A stretch of DNA of 7,095 nucleotides from an uncultured Catenibacterium sp. (GCF_900540665.1 NZ_UQGV01000092.1:1-7095); one strand, 5' to 3'; shown: positions 1-5,801, counted from the first letter of the stretch. Notes: generated by a model from the sequence alone, not told the origin. Numbers and translations: made by a program.

Positions 1-690
1 GATGCTTCTATCACTCCTACTACACCTTATTTTCTTGAAGAGTCTCATATATTAGAAGAGAAACTTAAGAGTATGTCCTATGAGGATTTACGGAAACTAT
101 GGAAAACAAATGAATCATTAACACACAAATGTTTTGAGGAACTAGAGAAACGTCAGTATCAGACACCTACTTGTGCGATTTATGCTTATGATGGGATTGC
201 GTTTAAGTATCTTCATCCTTTTTCTATGAGTGATGAAGAGAGAAGTTATTTAAATAATCATTTACGTATTTTATCAGGGATGTATGGTGTTTTAACTCCT
301 ACTGATGGCATTGTCCCCTATAGACTAGAAATGGGTGTTAAATCGCTTAATTTGTATGAATACTGGGGAAGTAAGATATATGAATCACTTGATGATCATG
401 TCATCATTAATCTCGCATCTAAAGAGTATTCTAAATGTATCACTGATTACTTAACAGGTGAAGACCAGTGTATTGAGATACAGTTTCTAAGAAATATTAA
501 AGGCGTATTAAAGCAGCAGGCTACCTATGCTAAAATGGCTAGAGGGGCAATGATCTCTTATATGGCTAAAGAAAAGGTAGAAAACATAGAGGACTTAAAG
601 AAGTTTAATGATTTAGACTTTGTATTTGATGAAAAGCTATCTAATGATTATTGTTTTGTATTTGTACAAGGGAGAAATGAAAATGAATAA
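1..690 (+). CDS. yaaA: Peroxide stress protein YaaA (DUF328/UPF0246), 5' end cut by window edge
   Basis: The reading frame is open from the first base, so the gene begins upstream; 229 codons plus a TAA stop are visible. YaaA proteins are usually about 240-260 residues, so roughly 15-25 N-terminal residues are missing. The ATG at 73 is internal, because family-like sequence (TPYFLEESHILEEKLKS) precedes it in frame. Family signatures include ILSGMYGVL followed by the VPYRLEMG block (about 268-336), NLYEYWG, INLASKEYSK and AKMARGAM (about 532-552). In Escherichia coli, YaaA is a cytoplasmic protein that limits intracellular iron and DNA damage under hydrogen peroxide; that role is family knowledge. 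The stop codon lies inside the start of the following CapA-type gene, suggesting translational coupling. No obvious lesion is seen. Confidence 0.93.
   Translation, partial: DASITPTTPYFLEESHILEEKLKSMSYEDLRKLWKTNESLTHKCFEELEKRQYQTPTCAIYAYDGIAFKYLHPFSMSDEERSYLNNHLRILSGMYGVLTPTDGIVPYRLEMGVKSLNLYEYWGSKIYESLDDHVIINLASKEYSKCITDYLTGEDQCIEIQFLRNIKGVLKQQATYAKMARGAMISYMAKEKVENIEDLKKFNDLDFVFDEKLSNDYCFVFVQGRNENE
668..674 (+). promoter_or_regulatory. Ribosome-binding site deciding the CapA-type gene start
   Basis: AAGGGAG lies inside the last codons of yaaA. It is 8 nt from the ATG at 683 and only 2 nt from the ATG at 677, favouring 683. Because it is read through by ribosomes finishing yaaA, the two genes are likely translationally coupled. 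Confidence 0.65.
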
Positions 691-1696
691 GTTTTTAAAA
701 GGTTTTGTATGTGCACTTCTTATATTAAGTACTGGATGTGCTAAAGAAGATAAGAAAGAAGCACCAAAGAAAACTAAGAAAAAGACAGAAGAAACAGCAC
801 AAGTAACCAATACCGATATTACTATGTCTTTTGTAGGTGATATGACTTTAGGAAATTATGCAGGACAACCTTATGAGGGGTCTTTTGATCAGGAATATGT
901 AAAACAGGGTAATAATCCTGATTATTTCTTAAAGAATGTAAAGAGTGTTTTTGAACAGGATGATTTAACTATTGCGAATTTAGAAGGTCCTTTAACTGAT
1001 GAAGAGAAGCACGTGATTAAATCATTCCCATTTAAAGGTAAGAAGGAATATGCAAAGATTTTAACTAATAGTAGTATTGAGGCTGTCACAGTCGCAAATA
1101 ACCATTCTATGGACCGTTATCAAAAAGGGATGGATGATACCAAAGCCACTCTAGATGAATACGGTGTGGGCTATTTTGGTTATCAGAAGAGTTATATTAA
1201 AGAAGTAAAAGGAATTAAATTCGGTTTTCTTGGCTATGCATTTCCTAATGCTGTATCAGATGATATGAAGAATGCGATTACTGAATTAAAGAAGAAAACT
1301 GATTTTGTGATTGTTTATTACCATTGGGGTATTGAAAGAAATTATAGTCCTACTCAGGGACAGAGAGATATAGCTCATGCCACTATTGATGCAGGAGCAA
1401 ATATGGTAGTAGGAAGTCATCCTCATGTATTAGAAGGAATTGAAACATATAAGGATTCCCCTATTGTATATAGTTTAAGTAATTTCTGTTTTGGTGGTAA
1501 TAGAAATCCAAGCGATAAGGATTCTATGATCTACCAGCAGACATTCCATTTTACAAATAAGAAGATTACAAGTATGGAACATAAGATTATTCCATGTATG
1601 ATTTCTTCTGTAAAATATCGTAATAACTATCAGCCTATTATTGCGAATGGACAAGATGCAGAACGTATACTTAAAAAAGTGAATACAATACAGTAA
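683..1696 (+). CDS. CapA-family (PGA_cap) metallophosphatase-like lipoprotein
   Basis: A predicted 337-residue surface lipoprotein of the CapA family, which is linked to poly-gamma-glutamate capsule synthesis or release; the substrate here is unknown. The ATG at 683 is preferred because AAGGGAG (668-674) lies 8 nt before it. An ATG at 677 is in frame but only 2 nt from that site, and the frame open from 620 lacks a comparable site. Residues 1-19 form a basic start, a hydrophobic segment (FVCALLIL) and a lipobox-like STGC with Cys19 as lipidation site. A Lys/Glu-rich linker follows (about 20-40). The CapA domain shows a GDM motif (Asp53), ANLEGPLT (98-105), ANNHSMD (138-144), HWGIE (214-218), GSHPH (244-248) and YSLSNF (263-268), the His/Asp/Asn set expected for a metallophosphoesterase-like fold. 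The gene overlaps yaaA by 8 nt, and no capB/capC neighbours are present. A cell-wall or polymer-related role is inference. Confidence 0.9.
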   Translation: MNKFLKGFVCALLILSTGCAKEDKKEAPKKTKKKTEETAQVTNTDITMSFVGDMTLGNYAGQPYEGSFDQEYVKQGNNPDYFLKNVKSVFEQDDLTIANLEGPLTDEEKHVIKSFPFKGKKEYAKILTNSSIEAVTVANNHSMDRYQKGMDDTKATLDEYGVGYFGYQKSYIKEVKGIKFGFLGYAFPNAVSDDMKNAITELKKKTDFVIVYYHWGIERNYSPTQGQRDIAHATIDAGANMVVGSHPHVLEGIETYKDSPIVYSLSNFCFGGNRNPSDKDSMIYQQTFHFTNKKITSMEHKIIPCMISSVKYRNNYQPIIANGQDAERILKKVNTIQ

Positions 1697-1721
1697 AAAA
1701 CTGGACCGTGGTCCAGTTTTT
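1695..1721. terminator. Bidirectional intrinsic terminator between convergent genes
   Basis: CTGGAC (1701-1706), a CGTG loop and GTCCAG (1711-1716) form a perfect stem with an A6 run before it and a T5 run after it, so it can terminate on both strands. The capA-type stop codon (1694-1696) overlaps the left A-run, and the radical SAM gene stop codon (1720-1722) overlaps the right T-run. The two genes thus share one minimal terminator. Confidence 0.9.
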
Positions 1722-2586
1722 AGATGAAATCCAATAAGTTCAATCTATAATCTTCGTATGTACGAAGATAGTCAAAGATTTCTTCATGGTTGTGCATGAT
1801 ACCATTTTTTTCACATACTTGATGGAATATACGCATCAACTGTTTATTTTGTGGACTAGAGAGAATATAGCTATTTCCATATTTATTGATATACTTCTCT
1901 TTAAGTCCTGGAAAGTGTTGATCTAGCTTAGAATAGAAATATTCTCTATTGCCTTCTCTTAATGTAACACCCATATCAAAGCATATAATACCTTTTACAT
2001 GAGCCTTGATGCAGTAATCAAGTATTCCTCTTAAGTTTTCTTCATCATCATTAATAAACGGAAGAATAGGTGTCAGCCAGACAATAGTCGGTATACCTTC
2101 TTTTTGAAGAGCGAGTAATGTTTCAAAACGTTCTTTAGTTGTTGAGACATTGGGTTCTAGCTTTTTACACAGTTCTTCATCATAAGTAGTGAGAGTCATC
2201 TGAATGACACATTTAGAATGCAATTGGATAGATTTCAATACATCTATATCTCTTAATACACGTGATGATTTAGTAATCAGCGTGACTCCAAAACCATTTC
2301 TATCAATGATTTCTAATGCTCTTCTTGTATACAACAATTGATCTTCTAAGGGAATATAGGGATCTGTCATAGCTCCCATGCCAATCATGCATGGTTTTCT
2401 TTTCTTTCTCAAAGAAGCATCTAAGAGTTCTAATGCATTCTCTTTGACTTCTATATCTTCAAAAAGATGATCCATATGATAGCAGTCACTTCTAGAATCA
2501 CAATAGATACACCCATGTAAACACCCTCTATAGAGATTCATTCCATTGTTGGAGGATAGAATACCTTTTACATTCTTATAATGCAT
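1720..2586 (-). CDS. SPL-family radical SAM protein (SplB-like, COG1533)
   Basis: A 288-residue cytoplasmic radical SAM protein. The [4Fe-4S]/S-adenosylmethionine motif is Cx3Cx2C at Cys22, Cys26 and Cys29 in the block YRGCLHGCIYCDSRS, which is typical of the SPL family. Further family-like blocks are GAMTDPYIPLE (about 71-81), ITKSSRVLRD (about 104-113) and WLTPILPFINDDEEN (about 169-183). The founding member, spore photoproduct lyase, repairs a UV thymine lesion in spore DNA. This protein is shorter than SplB (about 340 residues), so the exact reaction is not established here. The start is supported by AAAGGGAG on the minus strand (2591-2598), 4 nt from the ATG. It lies 255 bp downstream of the GTPase gene on the same strand and has a candidate promoter of its own in the gap. 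Confidence 0.9.
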   Translation of the reverse strand: MHYKNVKGILSSNNGMNLYRGCLHGCIYCDSRSDCYHMDHLFEDIEVKENALELLDASLRKKRKPCMIGMGAMTDPYIPLEDQLLYTRRALEIIDRNGFGVTLITKSSRVLRDIDVLKSIQLHSKCVIQMTLTTYDEELCKKLEPNVSTTKERFETLLALQKEGIPTIVWLTPILPFINDDEENLRGILDYCIKAHVKGIICFDMGVTLREGNREYFYSKLDQHFPGLKEKYINKYGNSYILSSPQNKQLMRIFHQVCEKNGIMHNHEEIFDYLRTYEDYRLNLLDFI

Positions 2587-2617
2587 ATTACTCCCTTTCT
2601 AAGCAAATGAGACTATT

Positions 2618-2646
2618 TGTATAATGACATCTTTTTAAAATGTAAA
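2618..2646 (-). promoter_or_regulatory. Candidate sigma-A promoter for the radical SAM gene
   Basis: Read on the minus strand, TTTACA (2641-2646), a 17-bp spacer and TATACA (2618-2623) resemble a -35/-10 pair, and the radical SAM start codon lies about 30 bp downstream. The -10 is only a fair match. The element overlaps the plus-strand small RNA promoter. Confidence 0.45.
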
Positions 2647-2652
2647 TATAAT
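2624..2652 (+). promoter_or_regulatory. Strong plus-strand promoter upstream of a putative small RNA
   Basis: ATGACA (2624-2629; one mismatch to TTGACA), exactly 17 bp, then a perfect TATAAT (2647-2652). The predicted first base is about G2659, which is also the first base of a perfect hairpin. No plus-strand protein gene with a ribosome-binding site follows, so the product is most likely an RNA. Confidence 0.65.
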
Positions 2653-2658
2653 GATACT

Positions 2659-2735
2659 GAAAAGAGATTTCCCACTCTTTTCTACCCTTCGAGGTCAGCA
2701 ACCATTCCCTTCTTATGCTGACCTTTTTATTTTTT
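2659..2735 (+). ncRNA. Putative ~70-nt small RNA (RNA 1) with C-rich loops
   Basis: Not a family I recognise. The predicted transcript starts at the base of a perfect 8-bp stem (2659-2666 with 2675-2682) whose 8-nt loop contains UUUCCC. A single-stranded linker UACCCUUCG follows, then a 9-bp stem (2692-2700 with 2716-2724) with a 15-nt pyrimidine-rich loop containing UUCCCUUCUU and a U-rich tail (2724-2735). The second hairpin is an intrinsic terminator in the plus direction only. Three exposed C-rich stretches are complementary to Shine-Dalgarno cores (AAGGGA). That is the design known from Gram-positive regulatory RNAs with UCCC motifs such as RsaE and RNAIII, but homology is not claimed. 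It lies antisense to the leader between two minus-strand genes. An ATG at 2651 opens 49 codons, but it sits in the -10 box and has no ribosome-binding site. Confidence 0.55.
2692..2735 (+). terminator. Intrinsic terminator of putative small RNA 1
   Basis: A perfect 9-bp stem (AGGTCAGCA with TGCTGACCT) with a 15-nt loop is followed by T5, A, then T6. On the minus strand no T-run follows the stem, so it is oriented for plus-strand transcripts. Confidence 0.8.
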
Positions 2736-2773
2736 CTTTACATAGAATTGGTTTATTCATTACCTTATATCAA

Positions 2774-2856
2774 TATACTATAGATGATGAAGATATGTGA
2801 TCCCCATCATATTCTATAAATATCACTTCATCAATTGCCAGCTATGCTGGTTTTTT
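2774..2856 (+). ncRNA. Putative second structured small RNA (RNA 2) with a CCCC loop
   Basis: A possible -10 (TATACT, 2774-2779) lies 6-7 bp before a structured stretch; no convincing -35 is seen, so the start is uncertain and read-through from RNA 1 is possible. The predicted RNA folds as an outer 8-bp stem (2785-2792 with 2826-2833) enclosing a 7-bp stem with one G-U pair (2795-2801 with 2806-2812) that displays a CCCC tetraloop. It ends in a short GC-rich terminator. The last bases are antisense to the stop and final codons of the GTPase gene. Like RNA 1 it exposes a C-rich loop, so the two may be tandem regulators acting on ribosome-binding sites; that is inference. Confidence 0.35.
2838..2856 (+). 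terminator. Plus-strand intrinsic terminator overlapping the 3' end of the GTPase gene
   Basis: CCAGC (2838-2842), loop TAT, GCTGG (2846-2850), then T6 (2851-2856). The T-run lies only on the plus-strand side, so this stops plus-strand RNA rather than the minus-strand GTPase transcript, even though the GTPase stop codon lies in the hairpin. The GTPase transcript has no clear terminator of its own before the radical SAM gene. Confidence 0.65.
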
Positions 2857-3777
2857 AATATATTCTTCTATTTTCTCTTTATTTAATGCTTCACCTATCA
2901 CAATAATGATTTCCTGACCCTTTGCGATCATTTCAGTTGTAATCTGGTCTTTTGTGGCATTAAGCTCAATCCATTGATTATCTTCAGGAATAAAGCCTTT
3001 TATTCTAAATACTTTACCACATAGAGGATCATTAAAAATAGAATGAGTCGCAGTAATAAGCTGTTCTTTACTGATAGGCTGATTCATAAAGAACATTGTA
3101 GAAAATGCTTCTTCTTTCTTAAAGAACATCTTGATAAAGCCTTCTAATTCATAACCAGAATGAAGAATAGAATTAAAGTCATCATTATTGAGTGTTTCTA
3201 AATCAAGACAGTCTTCTTTATTGAATCTTCTTTTACATTTAATAAGAGACATTGTGTTATTTAAATGTGTGATTGTGTTATTGATTTCTTCTTCTGTTGC
3301 TTCGTTACAACGGCTTAGAATGATTTTTCCAGCATCTGCAACCTGACAGCCTAGCAAGTAATCTGATTGCTTAGAGAGGCTGTTTTCGAGTTTAGAATTC
3401 ACTAAAGCAATCACATTACCAATCTCATACCATTTATCTAATGGTTCTTCATGGAGTACATCAAAGAATTCATCTACATCATAGATTCCTGATGGTTCTA
3501 CAAGAATTCTATCAAACCCTCTCATACCCATAGAAATAAGTTTTGTCTTAAAACGACGTCTATGACAGTCTAAATCTCCTCCACCAGTCACCATTTCTAG
3601 TTCGCATTGGTCTCCTAATGCGTCTTCAAGTACCATCATATCTACATTAATAGCGCCAAAGTCATTTTCTAATATTGCGATATGAAGCCCTTGATTAATT
3701 AAATACTGGGCATATTTTTTTATAAATGTTGTTTTTCCTGATCCTAGGAATCCTGTAATTAAATCTACTTGTACCAT
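2842..3777 (-). CDS. COG0523/CobW-type P-loop GTPase with atypical metal and guanine motifs
   Basis: A 311-residue protein of the G3E GTPase class (CobW, HypB and UreG relatives), which deliver metals such as zinc, cobalt or nickel. The Walker A loop is GFLGSGKTT (9-17), followed by ENDFG (37-41), a Walker B-like ILVEPSG (91-97) and a CobW C-terminal domain (about 226-308). Two hallmarks deviate. The usual GCxCC metal site is replaced by GGGDLDCH (65-72), keeping only Cys71, and the guanine-specificity NKxD is replaced by SRCN (155-158). Metal and nucleotide preference therefore cannot be assumed. The start is supported by AGAGGTGG on the minus strand (3781-3788) and a consensus promoter. It is divergent from the bile salt hydrolase gene and 255 bp upstream of the radical SAM gene on the same strand. 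I see no recognisable Zur-type box. Confidence 0.85.
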   Translation of the reverse strand: MVQVDLITGFLGSGKTTFIKKYAQYLINQGLHIAILENDFGAINVDMMVLEDALGDQCELEMVTGGGDLDCHRRRFKTKLISMGMRGFDRILVEPSGIYDVDEFFDVLHEEPLDKWYEIGNVIALVNSKLENSLSKQSDYLLGCQVADAGKIILSRCNEATEEEINNTITHLNNTMSLIKCKRRFNKEDCLDLETLNNDDFNSILHSGYELEGFIKMFFKKEEAFSTMFFMNQPISKEQLITATHSIFNDPLCGKVFRIKGFIPEDNQWIELNATKDQITTEMIAKGQEIIIVIGEALNKEKIEEYIKKPA

Positions 3778-3796
3778 AATCCACCTCTTGTTTTTT

Positions 3797-3824
3797 ATTA
3801 TAAATTGATATCATGTTTTGTCAA
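3797..3824 (-). promoter_or_regulatory. Consensus sigma-A promoter of the GTPase gene
   Basis: On the minus strand a perfect TTGACA (3819-3824) and a perfect TATAAT (3797-3802) are separated by 16 bp. The predicted transcript starts near 3790, directly at the ribosome-binding site, giving a leader of only about a dozen bases. Confidence 0.8.
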
Positions 3825-3840
3825 ACAGTTCACATTAGCG

Positions 3841-3917
3841 ACATATAAGAGACATAGAATACTCACTAGGAACTATGTGTAATTATGTCAAACTATGGAC
3901 TTAACATACCTATATGT
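3841..3917. promoter_or_regulatory. Cluster of ACATA/TATGT half-sites between divergent promoters
   Basis: ACATA occurs at 3841, 3852 and 3904, and TATGT at 3874, 3884 and 3913. The pairs 3841/3884 and 3852/3874 are nested inverted repeats sharing a centre near 3865. The pair 3904/3913 (ACATA-CCTA-TATGT) lies within the bile salt hydrolase promoter. This looks like an operator array for a dimeric regulator, but 5-mers this AT-rich can recur by chance. Confidence 0.4.
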
Positions 3918-3929
3918 TTGTGTTAGGAT
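3901..3929 (+). promoter_or_regulatory. Extended -10 promoter of the bile salt hydrolase gene
   Basis: TTAACA (3901-3906), 17 bp, then TAGGAT (3924-3929) preceded by TGT, an extended -10 TGn. Transcription would begin near 3936, just before the ribosome-binding site AAAGGGGG (3937-3944). This excludes the in-frame ATG at 3914 as the start. Confidence 0.65.
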
Positions 3930-3952
3930 GCAAATCAAAGGGGGCAGCGAAT

Positions 3953-4927
3953 ATGTGTACTGCTGCATTTTTTAAAGATAAAGATTGTTATTTTGGAAGA
4001 AATCTTGATTATGAGTTTTCTTATGGTGAACAGATTGTTGTAACACCTAGACAATTTAAGTATGGTTTTAGATTTGCATTGGAACCTGATGATAAGTATG
4101 CGCTTATTGGAATGGCTCATGTAAGTGATGGATATCCATTATATTATGATGCAATGAATGAAAAAGGATTAGGTATGGCTGGCTTAAATTTTGTAGGTAA
4201 TGCCTATTTTAATCCTGTAGTAGAGAATAAGACAAATGTATGTTCTTTTGAATTTATTCCTTGGATCTTATGTCAGTGTGAAACAGTTGATGAAGCAATT
4301 AAACTAATTAATGAAATGAATCTATGTGATACACCTTTTAGTGCATCATTCCCACCTGCTTCACTTCATTATATGATCAGTGATTCAAATAAGACTATTA
4401 CTGTAGAAGTAATGAAGGATGGTGTACATATTTATGATAATCCTGTAGGTGTACTGACTAATAATCCACCTTTTGATAAACAGATGTTTAATTTAAATAA
4501 TTATATGTATCTTTCTACTAAACAGCCTGAAAATACTTTTTCTAAAGATGTAAACTTATCTACATATAGTAGAGGTATGGGTGCATTAGGATTACCTGGT
4601 GACTTATCATCAGCATCTCGTTTTGTCCGCGTCGCATTTACTAATATGAATGCAACTAAAGGATTAAATGAACAGGAAAATGTCAGTCAGTTCTTCCATA
4701 TTCTTGGTTCAGTAGAACAGCAGAAAGGATTATGTGAAGTATCTGAAGGTAAGTACGAATATACTATTTATACTTCTTGTTGTAATTTAAATAAAGGTAT
4801 TTACTATTACTCTACTTATCATGGTCATACTATTAAAGCTGTGGATATGCATAAGACAGATCTAGACAATAAAGATTTGACATGTTATCCAATGATTGAT
4901 GAAGAAGTATTCTTTGAACAGAATTAA
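3953..4927 (+). CDS. bsh: Bile salt hydrolase (choloylglycine hydrolase, EC 3.5.1.24)
   Basis: A 324-residue Ntn-hydrolase that cleaves the amide bond of glycine- or taurine-conjugated bile salts; the family is about 315-340 residues. The start at 3953 gives Met-Cys, so that Cys2 becomes the N-terminal nucleophile after Met removal, and AAAGGGGG lies 8 nt upstream. The in-frame ATG at 3914 would bury the catalytic Cys and lies in the promoter. Catalytic residues by comparison with the Clostridium perfringens enzyme are Cys2, Arg16 and Asp19 (GRNLD), Asn79 (GLNF), Asn170 (VLTNNP) and Arg223 (ASRFVRVAF). Other hallmarks are MNEKGLGMAGLNF (68-80), LPGD (214-217) and YTSCCNLNKGIYYY (273-286). There is no signal peptide, so the enzyme is cytoplasmic. 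A penicillin V acylase is less likely given the close match to bile salt hydrolases. It is a single-gene unit with its own promoter and 3' hairpin. Confidence 0.93.
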   Translation: MCTAAFFKDKDCYFGRNLDYEFSYGEQIVVTPRQFKYGFRFALEPDDKYALIGMAHVSDGYPLYYDAMNEKGLGMAGLNFVGNAYFNPVVENKTNVCSFEFIPWILCQCETVDEAIKLINEMNLCDTPFSASFPPASLHYMISDSNKTITVEVMKDGVHIYDNPVGVLTNNPPFDKQMFNLNNYMYLSTKQPENTFSKDVNLSTYSRGMGALGLPGDLSSASRFVRVAFTNMNATKGLNEQENVSQFFHILGSVEQQKGLCEVSEGKYEYTIYTSCCNLNKGIYYYSTYHGHTIKAVDMHKTDLDNKDLTCYPMIDEEVFFEQN

Positions 4928-4940
4928 ATAGGAACGCGCT

Positions 4941-4966
4941 AAAGGGCAGTCATCTGACTGCCCTTT
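4941..4966. terminator. Strong hairpin between convergent bsh and rpiR-type genes
   Basis: AAAGGGCAGTC (4941-4951), loop ATCT, GACTGCCCTTT (4956-4966) is a perfect 11-bp stem 14 bp after the bsh stop. Only three T residues follow in the plus direction, so it may terminate weakly or serve as a 3'-end stabiliser. It is symmetric and could act on both converging transcripts. Confidence 0.65.
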
Positions 4967-5050
4967 ACACGTGGAAACCCCCAATAATTAAAGCGATTTT
5001 TTATTGACCCCCCCTTAAAAATTAAAGGTTCCATATAATATATTATGATA

Positions 5051-5764
5051 CTATTTTATTACTTCATCCGTTGATTTTTCTAGTGTATAAAGCATTGGCA
5101 CTCCAGATTCAACTTGTCCAACCTTCATAATTCCATTAGAAGCATAAATAATCAAATCACATAATTGACTAAACTTACCTACATTTGCAAATGAAACCAT
5201 AATAATAGTATAATTTTTACTCTTATATTTATTGATTTGATCAAATATCTTTTTCTGATAAAAACTATTATAAATGATTAAAATAACGGCATGGGTTCCT
5301 TCTGGTACTTCTAATATGGGATAGTTGACATCATCGATGCCATAACAATAAACCCCTGCTCGACAAAAACGACGGGCAGTATATTTCGCAATATCCCTAC
5401 ATACACCTAAACCTAGAATTTGAAATGAATCAGCACCTCTAATCAGATCAGCTGCTTTTTTAAGTTTATCAAGATAGTCATTAGATTTTATATGCTCCAT
5501 AAAACCTGCGATATCACTTATTTCATTATTTTCTGCCTTATCCTGCTGTTCATAAAACTCTTTGGTCTTATACTTTAATTCTGAAAAGCCTGAAAATCCC
5601 ATCTTCTTACAAAAGCGCATAACAGTAGCTGTTGAAACATGTACTTCATCTGCTAACTCGCGAACGCTTAGATTTAATATGTGCTTCATATTTTTCACTA
5701 TATAATTATAAACACACATTTCTGCCTCATTCAAATTCTCAACTTGACTATACGCAAATATCAC
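5051..5764 (-). CDS. MurR/RpiR-family transcriptional regulator (HTH + SIS domain)
   Basis: A 237-residue DNA-binding protein. The RpiR-type HTH lies near residues 33-68 (SVRELADEVHVSTATVMRFC then KKMGFSGFSELK). A SIS phosphosugar-binding domain follows at about 104-210, with GLGVCRDIAKYTARRF in the first phosphate-loop position. The usual Ser there is Cys122, and the usual SxSG segment reads IIYNSFYQ, so ligand binding may be altered. The start is GTG, chosen because AAGGAGG on the minus strand (5773-5779) lies exactly 8 nt upstream; no in-frame ATG is as well placed. Family members control amino-sugar or sugar-phosphate genes, but no sugar genes are in the window, so the target is unknown. 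It is a single gene, convergent with bsh. Confidence 0.87.
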   Translation of the reverse strand: MIFAYSQVENLNEAEMCVYNYIVKNMKHILNLSVRELADEVHVSTATVMRFCKKMGFSGFSELKYKTKEFYEQQDKAENNEISDIAGFMEHIKSNDYLDKLKKAADLIRGADSFQILGLGVCRDIAKYTARRFCRAGVYCYGIDDVNYPILEVPEGTHAVILIIYNSFYQKKIFDQINKYKSKNYTIIMVSFANVGKFSQLCDLIIYASNGIMKVGQVESGVPMLYTLEKSTDEVIK

Positions 5765-5801
5765 AGCTTCATCCTCCTTCCTTTTTTCTTTACTCTATCT
5801 T

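Noticed and set aside
620..682. Upstream extension of the CapA-type ORF to ATG 620 or 677
   Set aside because: It overlaps yaaA deeply, the ATG at 620 has no comparable ribosome-binding site, and it destroys the compact lipoprotein signal peptide. The ATG at 677 is only 2 nt from the ribosome-binding site.
2651..2800. 49-codon plus-strand ORF through the putative small RNA
   Set aside because: Its ATG lies within the -10 box, there is no ribosome-binding site, and it runs through an intrinsic terminator, so it would not be in the transcript.
2587..2841. A known riboswitch or 6S/SRP RNA in the gap upstream of the radical SAM gene
   Set aside because: I could not match the conserved cores of the classes I know, and the structured parts point to the plus strand, away from the downstream coding region.
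3914..3952. N-terminal extension of the bile salt hydrolase to ATG 3914
   Set aside because: The catalytic Cys must follow the initiator Met, as it does from 3953. The extension overlaps the promoter and has no ribosome-binding site.
3935..4120. 61-codon minus-strand ORF inside bsh
   Set aside because: An antisense shadow of a well-supported gene, without a ribosome-binding site or recognisable protein features.
5761..5772. Three-codon ORF (ATG AAG CTG TGA) overlapping the GTG start of the rpiR-type gene
   Set aside because: Its ATG abuts the AAGGAGG core with no spacing, so initiation there is unlikely; the GTG has ideal 8-nt spacing.
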